Notes under the pieces: model-generated
Told to the model about the DNA's origin: nothing
What the model saw: the letters and a program-made list of their open reading frames with translations, nothing else
Database searches by the model: none
Made by a program: the position numbers and the translations under genes
In this document: piece after piece, positions 20,694 to 29,228 of the stretch
Layout of the letters: the number at the start of each line of letters is the position of its first letter
Numbering within the stretch: the first letter of the stretch is position 1
Assembly (NCBI GenBank): GCA_003280725.1
Contig: QCED01000016.1
Location: 1-38,837 of the forward strand
Direction of reading: 5' to 3'
Length of the DNA: 38,837 nucleotides
From: Prochlorococcus sp. AG-355-M18
GTDB lineage: Bacteria; Cyanobacteriota; Cyanobacteriia; PCC-6307; Cyanobiaceae

Positions 20694-21404
20694 ATGTTTG
20701 ATTCATTAGTTGATTTCCTCAAAACCAATATTGATGAATTAAATGGTCATGAAGTGCAAATATCAAGCGAATTCAAAGAACATCGTAATAAAGACTCAAA
20801 ATATATTATTAAAAATTGGCTTTTTTCATCTCCTGATTATAGAAAGTGGCGAATAACTAGATTAGACGGTGGCAAAAAATTACAAGTGTTTAATACGGTT
20901 GCATATCCAAATTTTGATAGTGAAATGCCTATCCTAGGAGCTGATATTTTATGGTTTGGAACTTCTCAAAAATTATTGGCAATCCTTGATTATCAACCTT
21001 TAATTCAAGAAGGCAATTATCTTGAAAAATATTGTTCAAGTTTAGGAAGTATTAAGAAAAAATATTCTGAATTTGATAATAATAAAATGAAGAATATCTA
21101 TGATTCAAAAAAATATTTCTCACCATGGGTCATTATATGTAGAGGAAATCAATTAAATCTTGATAGGGATTTAAATAATATATTTTATTCATTTGTCAAA
21201 AATTATTTGAAAATTTATAAATTGAATCCTGTTAATCAATTTTTAAATGCAGAAGAAGTAAAGATTAATCAAATTAAATATGATAAGTACAGTTTTGAAA
21301 AAGACCCTGCAGATAAATTATTTAAATCTTTTTTTGGAGAAAAATGGACAAAAAAATTTATTAATAAATTTCTTTTTACATTAAATAGTGAGACAATTCA
21401 TTGA
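20694..21404 (+). CDS. pebA: 15,16-dihydrobiliverdin:ferredoxin oxidoreductase
   Basis: PebA reduces biliverdin to 15,16-dihydrobiliverdin. The 236-residue protein belongs to the ferredoxin-dependent bilin reductase family: it has the core strand [11 protein letters not shown] (Asp in the catalytic position) followed by [10 protein letters not shown], here with an intervening turn. The FSPWVI-like segment and the C-terminal [15 protein letters not shown] block are also family marks. It begins 5 bases after ho1. The next gene is a second family member, so this one is assigned PebA by order and by the SPDYRKWR N-terminal motif; separating it from pebB by motif alone is less certain. Confidence 0.93.
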   Translation: MFDSLVDFLKTNIDELNGHEVQISSEFKEHRNKDSKYIIKNWLFSSPDYRKWRITRLDGGKKLQVFNTVAYPNFDSEMPILGADILWFGTSQKLLAILDYQPLIQEGNYLEKYCSSLGSIKKKYSEFDNNKMKNIYDSKKYFSPWVIICRGNQLNLDRDLNNIFYSFVKNYLKIYKLNPVNQFLNAEEVKINQIKYDKYSFEKDPADKLFKSFFGEKWTKKFINKFLFTLNSETIH

Positions 21405-22166
21405 ATGTTAATACAAGATACTATTTTTTATAGCCCAGATTGGAGATGGCATAATTTTTTAAAATATTTAATTAATAATCTTAGTAAACATAACTGTTTA
21501 GAAAAAATAATACCCTCAGAATATTCTTATAAAGATTCAACTTATGGTTCAAAAAAATCAAAAAAGAATGTAAATCTTTCTACTTGGGGTGTAACGCATG
21601 AAAAAAGAATTCAATTAGCAAGAGCAGTTTGTATTAATAGTCCTAATTATTCTGTTTTAAATTTTTTGATAATTCCAAATACTCTTTATAACGTTCCGTT
21701 TTTTGGAGTAGATTTTGTTTCTCTACCTAATAGTCATTTATTAGTATTAGATTTCCAGCCTTCATTAAAAATACAAAATCAATATAATAACGATTTATTA
21801 GAAAAACTTATAAAACTCAAAATTCAATGTCATTCATCACTCCCATCAGCTGAAAAAATGTCTGGAGATGTAGCTAGATTTTTTTCTCCAGGAGCAATCT
21901 GGTCAAAATTACCAAAAGAAGAAATGAGTGATTTTTTAATTGCTAATCAACTTTATACCTCATTTAAGGAATATCTAAATTTGTATTTGGAAATCCTTTT
22001 CCAAAGCAAGGAAGCCAATTTGGATCTGCAAAAAGATTTAATAAATGGTCAAAATAATTATTTGCAATATAGAAGAGATAACGATCCAGCAAGGCCAATG
22101 TTATCGAGTTTGTTTGGCAAAGAATTTACTGAATCTTTAATTAAAGAAGTTTTATTTACTACTTAA
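21405..22166 (+). CDS. pebB: Phycoerythrobilin:ferredoxin oxidoreductase
   Basis: PebB reduces 15,16-dihydrobiliverdin to 3Z-phycoerythrobilin. The 253-residue protein shows the bilin reductase fold: [11 protein letters not shown], then [21 protein letters not shown] and the C-terminal [15 protein letters not shown]. Its ATG follows the pebA stop with no base between, so translation is probably coupled, fitting the known transfer of the intermediate from PebA to PebB. It is complete and has normal length. Confidence 0.94.
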   Translation: MLIQDTIFYSPDWRWHNFLKYLINNLSKHNCLEKIIPSEYSYKDSTYGSKKSKKNVNLSTWGVTHEKRIQLARAVCINSPNYSVLNFLIIPNTLYNVPFFGVDFVSLPNSHLLVLDFQPSLKIQNQYNNDLLEKLIKLKIQCHSSLPSAEKMSGDVARFFSPGAIWSKLPKEEMSDFLIANQLYTSFKEYLNLYLEILFQSKEANLDLQKDLINGQNNYLQYRRDNDPARPMLSSLFGKEFTESLIKEVLFTT

Positions 22167-22197
22167 AGCTTTATAATTTATCTAAATTTAGAACTAT

Positions 22198-22671
22198 ATG
22201 AATAAAATTTCTGTTCTTTTTGTATGTCTGGGAAATATTTGTAGGTCTCCTGCTGCAGAAGCTATTTTTATAAGTTTACTTAAAAAGAAGAAATTAACCG
22301 ATGGCTTTATTGTAGATTCTGCTGGAACTGGGAGTTGGCATATTGGCAAAAAGGCTGACTCTAGAATGAGAATTGCTGCAGAAAGAAGAGACATAAATAT
22401 CTTAAGCAGGGCTCGTCAAATTAACAGCAAAGATTTTGACGCTTTTAACTATATTCTTGCGATGGATGACTCAAATTTTAGAGATATAAAAAATCTTAAA
22501 ACTACAACAAGTTCAAGTGATTTTGCATTAATTAAAAAAATACAAAATTTTAGATCAGTTTTTAATGAGAAAGAAGTTCCTGACCCATATTTTGGAGGTG
22601 ACGAGGGATTTGATTATGTTCTTGATATATTAGAAGACTCTGTAAGTGGCTTTTTGGAAAGTATTTCTTGA
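22198..22671 (+). CDS. Low-molecular-weight protein-tyrosine phosphatase
   Basis: A 157-residue cytoplasmic phosphatase of the Wzb/arsenate-reductase-like fold. The P-loop CxxxxxR is CLGNICRS with Cys10 and Arg16, at the expected N-terminal place, and the general acid is Asp129 in VPDPYFGG. In other bacteria relatives dephosphorylate tyrosine kinases that control capsule or exopolysaccharide export. No kinase partner is adjacent. It starts 31 bases after pebB on the same strand and converges on panC/cmk with a 2-base gap. Confidence 0.93.
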   Translation: MNKISVLFVCLGNICRSPAAEAIFISLLKKKKLTDGFIVDSAGTGSWHIGKKADSRMRIAAERRDINILSRARQINSKDFDAFNYILAMDDSNFRDIKNLKTTTSSSDFALIKKIQNFRSVFNEKEVPDPYFGGDEGFDYVLDILEDSVSGFLESIS

Positions 22672-22673
22672 AT

Positions 22674-24206
22674 TTATTGGATCTGAGTTTCTTTAGGGAT
22701 CTTGTCATTATAAAGATCAATAATTTTATCTACTACCTCATTAATGGAATATCCATCAGTAATAATTTCTATTGCGTCATTCGCTTTTGATAGAGGTGAA
22801 ATTTCCCTATTTGAATCTTCATAATCTCTTTTTTTGATAAGTTCTTTTATTGTATGAAGGTCTATTTCTTGTGAGTCTTTACAATTATTGTCAGATTTTC
22901 TTCTTTTTGCTCTTTCATCGATACTAGCAGTTAAAAATATTTTAAGTTCTGCATTCGGAAAAACAGTAGTTCCTATATCTCTTCCCTCAGCTACAAGTCC
23001 GCCTGATTCTCCAATTTTTCTTTGTTCTTCTACTAAGAATTTTCTTACTTCTTTTATTGAGGATATTTTTGAAACGATAGAACTTATCTCTTGCGACCTA
23101 ATTTCTTCAGTAACACAGTAGTTATTAATAAAAACATCCTGATGAGAATTTGTATTCGACTTGAAAATAATAGATATATCTTTAAGTATATTCTGCAATT
23201 TTTTTTCATTTTTATAATCAATATTATCTTTTAGCAGAAGCCAACTCAATGACCTATACATTGCTCCTGTATCTAAATATAAAAGTTTTAGTTTCTTCGC
23301 TATTAATTTTGTTACGGTACTTTTACCTGAACCTGCAGGGCCATCAATTGCAATAATCGGCTTTCTTTTCATCAGGAAAACGTGATCTATTAATCTTGTC
23401 TCTCCACATCTTATCGCACCAGCCAGTAACGAAATATTATCCTCAAGTCTTGTTTTTTGGAGGGTATGAGGATGTACATGTTCTAAATATTCAATTGAAA
23501 TTTTTCTTGCTGATAGTTTTTTCATTATTTCTTTTAAATTAATCTTCTTTTCTTGTTGAAAATTTTTTTTTGCTTCTAATAACTCACTTGAAAAAAATCT
23601 AATTAATTTTCTTTCGTTTTTTGATAAATGTACATTACGAGAACTTAAAGGAATTCCGTCAAAATCTCTTTGTGTAGGAATAGATTTGATAGAAACATTT
23701 AATTTCTTTGTTAGGATAAGATTTTTTAAAATCAAAAGTTGTTGCCAATCTTTTTCTCCTAAGTAAAGATTTTTTGGCTTAATTAGATTAAGTAATCTAT
23801 AAACTACTGTACAAACGCCATCAAAATGTCCAATTCGATTTAATCCACATAATGCAGAAGATAATTCAATTGGAGCTTTCAGAAGTTTAATATTTTTATT
23901 ATTCGGTGGATATATATCTTCAGTACTTGGGATGAAGATTGCATCTGCGCCATTTTCAAAAGAGATTTTTATATCATTGTCAATTGTTTTAGGGTAATTC
24001 TCTAAATCTAACTTGTTATCAAATTGAAGTGGATTAATAAAAACACTTACTAAATTAATATTAGAATTGTCATTTTTTGCTGTTGATATTAGTTGGATAT
24101 GTCCATTATGAAGATTACCCATTGTTGGAATGAAGTTAATTTCACTATTTATATTTCTTCTCCAATTTTCTATTTCTTCAGTTTTCCATATGATTACTTT
24201 TTTCAC
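22674..24206 (-). CDS. panC/cmk: Bifunctional pantothenate synthetase / cytidylate kinase
   Basis: A fused enzyme seen in cyanobacteria. The N-terminal domain (about 1-275) is pantothenate synthetase, joining pantoate and beta-alanine for coenzyme A. It has HNGH at residues 33-36, and further on GEKDWQQL and IPLSSRNVHL. The C-terminal domain (about 280-510) is cytidylate kinase, phosphorylating CMP and dCMP. It has the P-loop GPAGSGKST at 289-297, DTGAMYRSLSW and EGRDIGTTVFP. Both halves look intact and the join near residue 280 is short. CMP kinase could recycle CMP released by the CMP-sugar pathway of the island, but this housekeeping gene has that role anyway. Confidence 0.96.
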   Translation of the reverse strand: MKKVIIWKTEEIENWRRNINSEINFIPTMGNLHNGHIQLISTAKNDNSNINLVSVFINPLQFDNKLDLENYPKTIDNDIKISFENGADAIFIPSTEDIYPPNNKNIKLLKAPIELSSALCGLNRIGHFDGVCTVVYRLLNLIKPKNLYLGEKDWQQLLILKNLILTKKLNVSIKSIPTQRDFDGIPLSSRNVHLSKNERKLIRFFSSELLEAKKNFQQEKKINLKEIMKKLSARKISIEYLEHVHPHTLQKTRLEDNISLLAGAIRCGETRLIDHVFLMKRKPIIAIDGPAGSGKSTVTKLIAKKLKLLYLDTGAMYRSLSWLLLKDNIDYKNEKKLQNILKDISIIFKSNTNSHQDVFINNYCVTEEIRSQEISSIVSKISSIKEVRKFLVEEQRKIGESGGLVAEGRDIGTTVFPNAELKIFLTASIDERAKRRKSDNNCKDSQEIDLHTIKELIKKRDYEDSNREISPLSKANDAIEIITDGYSINEVVDKIIDLYNDKIPKETQIQ

Positions 24207-24303
24207 TTTGTTTTTAAAAAATAAATCTATTTGATCAATAATTACTGGACAAAAGCAATCTTAAGAGGAATATCTATATAGGAAAGTCTATCATTTTTAT
24301 TTC

Positions 24304-25347
24304 ATGGATTACAAAACATCAGGTGTTGATATAGAAGCTGGGCGAGAATTTGTTTCCGAAATTAAGCAGGCAGTTGAGGGAACTCATACATCTAATGTAA
24401 TTGAGGGTATAGGTGGGTTCGGAGGTTTGTTTAGAATTCCTATCGAAAGTTTTAAAAAACCAGTTCTTGTTTCAGGAACTGATGGTGTTGGGACAAAATT
24501 AGAATTAGCCCAAAGTAAAAACTTTCACTTTGAGGTTGGTATTGATTTAGTTGCTATGTGCATGAATGATATTATTACTAGCGGGGCAAAACCTTTATTT
24601 TTTCTTGATTATATTGCTACTGGTAAGCTTGATAAGAAACAACTATTGAGGGTTGTTCAGGGAATTTCACATGGCTGCAGAGAAAATCAATGTTCATTAC
24701 TCGGTGGAGAAACTGCTGAAATGCCAGGATTTTATTCAAAAAATAAGTATGATCTTGCAGGATTTTGTGTAGGAATAGTTGATGAGGATAAGCTTATTAA
24801 TGGTAAAAAAGTATCTGAAAATGATTTAATAATTGCTTTAAAAAGTAATGGAGTGCATAGTAACGGTTTTAGCTTAGTAAGAAAAATAATTCAAAATAAT
24901 AATCAAATAGATAAAGAATTTGAAAAAGTTTATCACTTAAATTTTTATGATGAGTTATTGAAACCTACACAAATTTATAATAATGTCGTTAACCAAATGT
25001 TATCTGAAAATATAGAAATTAAAGCAATGTCTCATATTACTGGTGGAGGAATTCCAGAGAATCTACCAAGATGTATGCCTTCTAATTTTATTCCTTATAT
25101 CAATATCAATTCTTGGGAAATACCTATTCTGTTTAAATTCCTACAAGAGAAAGGATCAATTCCTGAAAAAGATTTTTGGAATACTTTCAATCTTGGAGTG
25201 GGATTTTGTTTAATTATTGACAAACAATTTAAGGATGCGATATTGAATATCTGTAAAGATCATAATATTGAGAGTTGGGAGATTGGAAAAATAGTTAGCA
25301 AGAAAAATTCAACAATTAATAAATTTTTGCCTGAAATTTTAATTTAA
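24304..25347 (+). CDS. purM: Phosphoribosylformylglycinamidine cyclo-ligase
   Basis: PurM closes the imidazole ring to give 5-aminoimidazole ribotide, an intermediate of purine synthesis and also the substrate of ThiC at the start of the window. The 347-residue protein has the N-terminal DYKTSGVDIEAGREF block, GTDGVGTKL, CMNDIITSGAKPLFFLDY (in parts) and GGETAEMPGFY. The C-terminal domain has HITGGGIPENLPR and NLGVGFCLII. Length is normal. It is the last clearly housekeeping enzyme before the accessory region. Confidence 0.97.
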   Translation: MDYKTSGVDIEAGREFVSEIKQAVEGTHTSNVIEGIGGFGGLFRIPIESFKKPVLVSGTDGVGTKLELAQSKNFHFEVGIDLVAMCMNDIITSGAKPLFFLDYIATGKLDKKQLLRVVQGISHGCRENQCSLLGGETAEMPGFYSKNKYDLAGFCVGIVDEDKLINGKKVSENDLIIALKSNGVHSNGFSLVRKIIQNNNQIDKEFEKVYHLNFYDELLKPTQIYNNVVNQMLSENIEIKAMSHITGGGIPENLPRCMPSNFIPYININSWEIPILFKFLQEKGSIPEKDFWNTFNLGVGFCLIIDKQFKDAILNICKDHNIESWEIGKIVSKKNSTINKFLPEILI

Positions 25348-25481
25348 ATTTTTGTTTTTCAATTTTATTGAATCTTACAAAAAATCTTTTATACACAAAT
25401 GAAAAAGTAGGGTGTAATATAGTAAAGATTACAGCCGAGTTATATCGGAAGTTTAAGTATTAAGATTTACCCTTAAATTCA

Positions 25482-26126
25482 ATGCCTTTTGCAAATAATC
25501 AAAGAATTACACGTAGACGTAGTTCAGCTGGTCCTACACCTCCTAAAAGACCAATTGGTAATAACTCTGATTTGAGCGGTCGACAGGCTCAAGGTCCAAG
25601 ACCTACCTTTTTGACATTAAGGGATCATGGAAAGGTATTCGTTGCTGATTTACCTAATTTATCTGATGGTCAATTAGCTCATATCAGTAAAGAAGCTAAT
25701 GAAGTTTTAAATAGTTTAGAAAAAAGACTGAGTGATCTTGAGTATGAGCCTAACGTTGGTAATCCTGAAAATGATACGCTAATTAAAGCTTCTACCAAAA
25801 GAGATGTCACTCTTAGATTTATTAAATCAATAGAGGAAGAGCAGGAACATAGAAAAAATAATCCTGCTTTAAGAGATGCTGCTAGTGAATCGTTACCAAG
25901 AACTTTTCTCGAGGTTGCTAGACATAGATTGCCAGGAGCTACTTTTGATTCACTATTACGAGAGGCTCTTGAAGCATGTGCAGTTGATGAGAGTGGGGAG
26001 GAAAATCAAATTATTGATGAACCTAAGGAAACTGTAAAAATTATGGATATACCTTCCTCCAACACAAATCCTTCACTAGTTGTTAATATCGAAACAAATT
26101 CTGACCGTAAAAATGGTTCTATGTGA
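25482..26126 (+). CDS. Unknown 214-residue protein with basic N-terminal tail
   Basis: I do not recognise a function. The first ~40 residues are basic and disordered-looking, rich in Arg, Pro and Gly (RITRRRSSAGPTPPKRP). A mostly helical domain of about 130 residues follows, including LSDGQLAHISKEANEVLNSL and TFLEVARHRLPGATFDSLLR. The last ~40 residues are acidic and polar. A basic tail with a helical body would suit nucleic-acid or membrane-surface binding, but that is a guess. The coding frame is clear. The next small gene overlaps its end by 14 bases. The 134-base upstream gap includes TATAGT, a possible -10 box, near 25420. Confidence 0.75.
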   Translation: MPFANNQRITRRRSSAGPTPPKRPIGNNSDLSGRQAQGPRPTFLTLRDHGKVFVADLPNLSDGQLAHISKEANEVLNSLEKRLSDLEYEPNVGNPENDTLIKASTKRDVTLRFIKSIEEEQEHRKNNPALRDAASESLPRTFLEVARHRLPGATFDSLLREALEACAVDESGEENQIIDEPKETVKIMDIPSSNTNPSLVVNIETNSDRKNGSM

Positions 26127-26280
26127 TTTAAAAAAAGAGTTGAAAAAAGTAACTAAGCAAAATATTAAAAAAAATAATCTTTCTTCAAATAAAGATGTTA
26201 TTTTATGTAATCATTGCAAAAGAACTTTAAATAATGGTATTAGATGTATGGGAATATGCGTAGCAGATAATGATTATTAG
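26113..26280 (+). CDS. 55-residue four-cysteine protein
   Basis: A short frame overlapping the preceding gene by 14 bases. The ATG at 26113 gives 55 residues; an upstream ATG at 26080 in the same frame would overlap more and looks less likely. The N-terminal half is Lys/Asn-rich. The C-terminal half reads LCNHCKRTLNNGIRCMGICV, with Cys32, Cys35, Cys45 and Cys49 in a CxxC-x9-CxxxC layout that suggests a zinc ribbon. The block ends ADNDY at the C-terminus. The pattern RT..NG..C.G.C..D..Y recalls a small picocyanobacterial family, from memory only. The next gene starts 15 bases later, so it may be co-transcribed with the island. Confidence 0.65.
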   Translation: MVLCDLKKELKKVTKQNIKKNNLSSNKDVILCNHCKRTLNNGIRCMGICVADNDY

Positions 26281-26294
26281 ACTGATTTTTTACT

Positions 26295-27629
26295 ATGCGT
26301 GCTCATTATATTGAGGTAAATAATAATGACAAGAAAAAGAAACATCTATATATTTGTAATGGCGCAGCATATTCCTTTTATGATTATCAATTAGATTTAA
26401 TAAGTGCACTACTTAGAAGCAATTTTAGGGTAACTCTTATCCAATATGATTATTTTATATCTGATTTATTTTTAAAATATATAAACGATTTTAAGAAGGA
26501 TTCAAATTTTAATTTTTTGTCCGTTCAGCAATTAGTTAATTTTTCGTCACATCGTTCATTAATAGAAATAATTAAAAAATTTAATTTAGATAAACCAGAT
26601 TTAATAATTCTTACCAGTGATACAACAATTTTTAGTAGATATTTAATTAACTATGCAAAGAATAATGACATTGAGATTGGTTTATTACAACAAACCTTTT
26701 TAGACATAAGTTTATTGAATAAGGAAGTTTCGCTTAGAAACAATAATCTAAATAAAAAAAGAGAAAAATCTAGAAAAAAAAACAAATTACTTTTATGTCA
26801 CAAATTAATTAATAAATATAAAAGCTTTAAAAATAAACCTAAAGAATTAATCCTATCAATGAGAAAATTAATTATTTACAAAATAAGAAAATATTTATCT
26901 ATAAGTTTAAATTTTTATATTTATCCATTTATCCTGAGGAAAAAGTTTTTTGTTAGAAATAATTTTGACAAATATACTTTCTGTGCTGGCAGAGTAGATT
27001 TCGTAATGTGTCAGAAGCAAGGTGATATTGATATTTTAAAAAAATTTATAACTAAAAAATCAAAGTATTATTTGATTTCAAATAAGAAAAAGACTAAACC
27101 AATCAAGAGTAAATCAAAGTCTGCTCTTTTTATACTTGGTTGCATTTACAGAGAATTAGATGAAGAAGCAATAAGCTACTTAAATCAAATAGGAAGCTTT
27201 CTTAAAGTAAATAATATGATAGATGCTATAGATTTAAGACTTCATCCTAGAATGGACCCAGGTTTGAAATGGCCTAATCTTTTAAAATCTAGACTTGAAC
27301 GATCTTCAATTAAAGTAAACATTCTTAGAGCAGAAGAAGTACCACTAATAGATATTTGTGGTTCATATGCAGGAATAGTTTCAAGTTTTACTAGCTCATT
27401 AAAGATATGTGAACAAAATTCAGATAAATTTATAGTATGTGTTTTGAATGTTTCAGGTAAGAGAAAATTGTATAAAGAAGAGGCATGGATGTTAGGTCCT
27501 AATTCAGGTATAAATATTATCGATTGTGGAGATAAATTATCAAATTCAATTTTTGAGAGGAAAAATAATGTTAGTGAGGCTGTAAAAATCGATCATTTAA
27601 TACCAAAAAAACTATCTAATATACTTTAG
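26295..27629 (+). CDS. Putative sialyltransferase-like glycosyltransferase (HP/SS motif)
   Basis: A 444-residue protein that looks like a GT-B glycosyltransferase. After a short polar start the N-terminal half has a Rossmann-like pattern (HLYICNGAAYSF at ~17-28; LDKPDLIILTSD at ~98-109). A Lys/Asn-rich, low-complexity linker fills residues ~145-205. The C-terminal half has LRLHPRMDP with His317-Pro318 and SSFTSSLK at 363-370. These resemble the HP and SS motifs of bacterial sialyl- and polysialyltransferases, which use CMP-sugars. The next gene encodes a CMP-sugar synthetase, which supports this reading. There is no clear signal peptide, so it should act on the cytoplasmic face. The assignment is by motif and context, not by a match I can verify. 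Confidence 0.62.
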   Translation: MRAHYIEVNNNDKKKKHLYICNGAAYSFYDYQLDLISALLRSNFRVTLIQYDYFISDLFLKYINDFKKDSNFNFLSVQQLVNFSSHRSLIEIIKKFNLDKPDLIILTSDTTIFSRYLINYAKNNDIEIGLLQQTFLDISLLNKEVSLRNNNLNKKREKSRKKNKLLLCHKLINKYKSFKNKPKELILSMRKLIIYKIRKYLSISLNFYIYPFILRKKFFVRNNFDKYTFCAGRVDFVMCQKQGDIDILKKFITKKSKYYLISNKKKTKPIKSKSKSALFILGCIYRELDEEAISYLNQIGSFLKVNNMIDAIDLRLHPRMDPGLKWPNLLKSRLERSSIKVNILRAEEVPLIDICGSYAGIVSSFTSSLKICEQNSDKFIVCVLNVSGKRKLYKEEAWMLGPNSGINIIDCGDKLSNSIFERKNNVSEAVKIDHLIPKKLSNIL

Positions 27630-27714
27630 AAAATCTTGCATTGATAACTATTCAGAAGAAAATTGGTATAAAAAATATTAAAATTATACATACCAATATC
27701 TAAAAAACTTTCGA

Positions 27715-28500
27715 ATGGAATCTTTGATTATTATCCCCGCCAGGAGTGGTTCAACGAGAGTTCCTAATAAAAATTTAGCTGAAATAAATGGTAAACCTCT
27801 TATTCATTACTCTATAAAATCTGCTTTGAATACAAAAGCTTCTAGAACAATAGTAAGTACCGACTCGAATAAAATTGCTGAGATATCAAAAAGTTTAGGC
27901 GCTGATGTTCCATTTATGCGCCCTAAATTTTTGGCGAATTCAACGAGTACTTCAGTAAGTGTAATAGTACATACACTCTCTGAACTTATTAGGAAAAATG
28001 AGAATATTCCAGAAATAATTATTTTCAAGCCACCTACTAATCCATTTATGAGTGGTAAATCAATTCAAGAAATGATTGATTTAAAAATTAGTGACCGAAA
28101 TATTGATTCTGTTTTAAGTATTCAAATACCAAAAGTTAGTGCTTTAAGTTATCTTTCTTTTTCGACTGAAACAAAAATGATAGAGACTGAAATATACGAT
28201 ATTGAAGGTGTAAGGCTGTATGACAATGAGAGAAGTCAAGATAGACCTTCATCTTATGCAAGTTCACCTGCATGCAAAATAACAGAAACAAAGTTTTTTC
28301 TAGAAAAATATATCAATAATCAAATACCTCTTGAAAAATGCTCAGGTCCAACTTTTAATCACGAAAATTCTATTGGATATCTTATCGATAATTTAGAGGC
28401 TCATGATATAGATAATCTTGAGGATTTTGAATTAGCGAAATTAATTATAGAAAATAGAAATTTTCTCTCAAGTGACCCAAAATTTTCCCATTTAATTTAA
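27715..28500 (+). CDS. CMP-sugar (acylneuraminate/KDO-type) cytidylyltransferase
   Basis: A 261-residue member of the NeuA/KdsB family, which couples CTP to 2-keto-3-deoxy acid sugars. The CTP-binding signature IIPARSGSTRVPNKN is at residues 6-20, followed by TIVSTDSNKIAEI and later KPPTNPF in the place of the usual QPTSPLR. The C-terminal block DIDNLEDFELAKLI is also typical. In classical CMP-sialate synthetases the sugar-binding loop contains a YxxNGAIY motif. Here the corresponding region reads YASSPACKI, lacking the Asn-Gly, so the sugar is probably not plain N-acetylneuraminate. The gene is 85 bases after the HP/SS glycosyltransferase and converges on the CmoA-like gene (8-base gap). Confidence 0.82.
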   Translation: MESLIIIPARSGSTRVPNKNLAEINGKPLIHYSIKSALNTKASRTIVSTDSNKIAEISKSLGADVPFMRPKFLANSTSTSVSVIVHTLSELIRKNENIPEIIIFKPPTNPFMSGKSIQEMIDLKISDRNIDSVLSIQIPKVSALSYLSFSTETKMIETEIYDIEGVRLYDNERSQDRPSSYASSPACKITETKFFLEKYINNQIPLEKCSGPTFNHENSIGYLIDNLEAHDIDNLEDFELAKLIIENRNFLSSDPKFSHLI

Positions 28501-28508
28501 TATTGAGT

Positions 28509-29228
28509 TTACTTTATAACACAGAATCCTTCAAAACATACCCATTTGAAAACTGGCCAAATGTCAACAAAGTTTGCCCTTTTAAGCATATCCCTGTTGC
28601 CTTGAGTAGAAAAAGGTTCTAAAACACCTTTTAAGGATTTTGACTTATTTGAAATTTCACTAGCTGTAAAACCCTTTGATTCCTTAAATTCAGCATATAT
28701 TTGGTTCGAGAAATCTTGAAACCTTGCATCAGGTGCTCTTACTTTCTCAAAGAATATAAATGCCCCACCCCAATTTAATGATTTAAATATATTATTAAAT
28801 GCTTCCTGTCTTATTGAAGGAGGAATAAATTGCATAGTGTAGTAAGAAATAATTACGTCATAAGATTGATATTTCTGTTCTACAAAGTTTTCACAAACGT
28901 ACTCAATATTTTTTTTATTTCTTCTCGAAATAGCCTCTTTAATCATCTCTTCTTCATTATCAATAGCTTTTATATTGAGGTCATAGGAATCGAACTTTTC
29001 AGAAATTTTGTTAACCAATGTTCCAGTAGAACAACCAATGTCTAGTACTTTGGATTTTCTCCTTAGAAAAAAGGGTAAAAGATCCAATATTAAGTCATGA
29101 CCTTCTAGGTAATAGGGAACTTGATTAATGACATGATCATCAAAATTCTTAGGCACTTTATTTCCAAAAGACCATAGTCCATCTTTTGCATTAATATCTT
29201 GACCAACAGATGACATTTTTAAATCCAA
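28509..29228 (-). CDS. CmoA-like SAM-dependent enzyme
   Basis: A 239-residue class I methyltransferase-fold protein. The SAM site is VLDIGCSTGT (61-70) and the acidic loop AIDNEEEM (88-95). The rest follows E. coli CmoA unusually well: WSFGNKV...VPYY near the N-terminus, SYYTMQFIPPSIRQEAF, LNWGGAFIFFEK, the GFTASEIS helix and the final WPVFKWVCFEGF. CmoA converts SAM and prephenate to carboxy-SAM for tRNA wobble modification. By eye the CmoA arginine that grips the extra carboxylate (in HKARL) is Met here, with an Arg two residues earlier. It may therefore make carboxy-SAM, use plain SAM, or do something else. It overlaps the upstream methyltransferase gene by 10 bases, in a sugar island. Confidence 0.7.
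   Translation of the reverse strand: MDLKMSSVGQDINAKDGLWSFGNKVPKNFDDHVINQVPYYLEGHDLILDLLPFFLRRKSKVLDIGCSTGTLVNKISEKFDSYDLNIKAIDNEEEMIKEAISRRNKKNIEYVCENFVEQKYQSYDVIISYYTMQFIPPSIRQEAFNNIFKSLNWGGAFIFFEKVRAPDARFQDFSNQIYAEFKESKGFTASEISNKSKSLKGVLEPFSTQGNRDMLKRANFVDIWPVFKWVCFEGFCVIK

Noticed and set aside
25348..26112. Left attachment repeat matching the tRNA-Cys 3' end
   Set aside because: Only a chance 9-base match (GATTACAGC) near 25428 and 36830 was seen; it is not from the tRNA.
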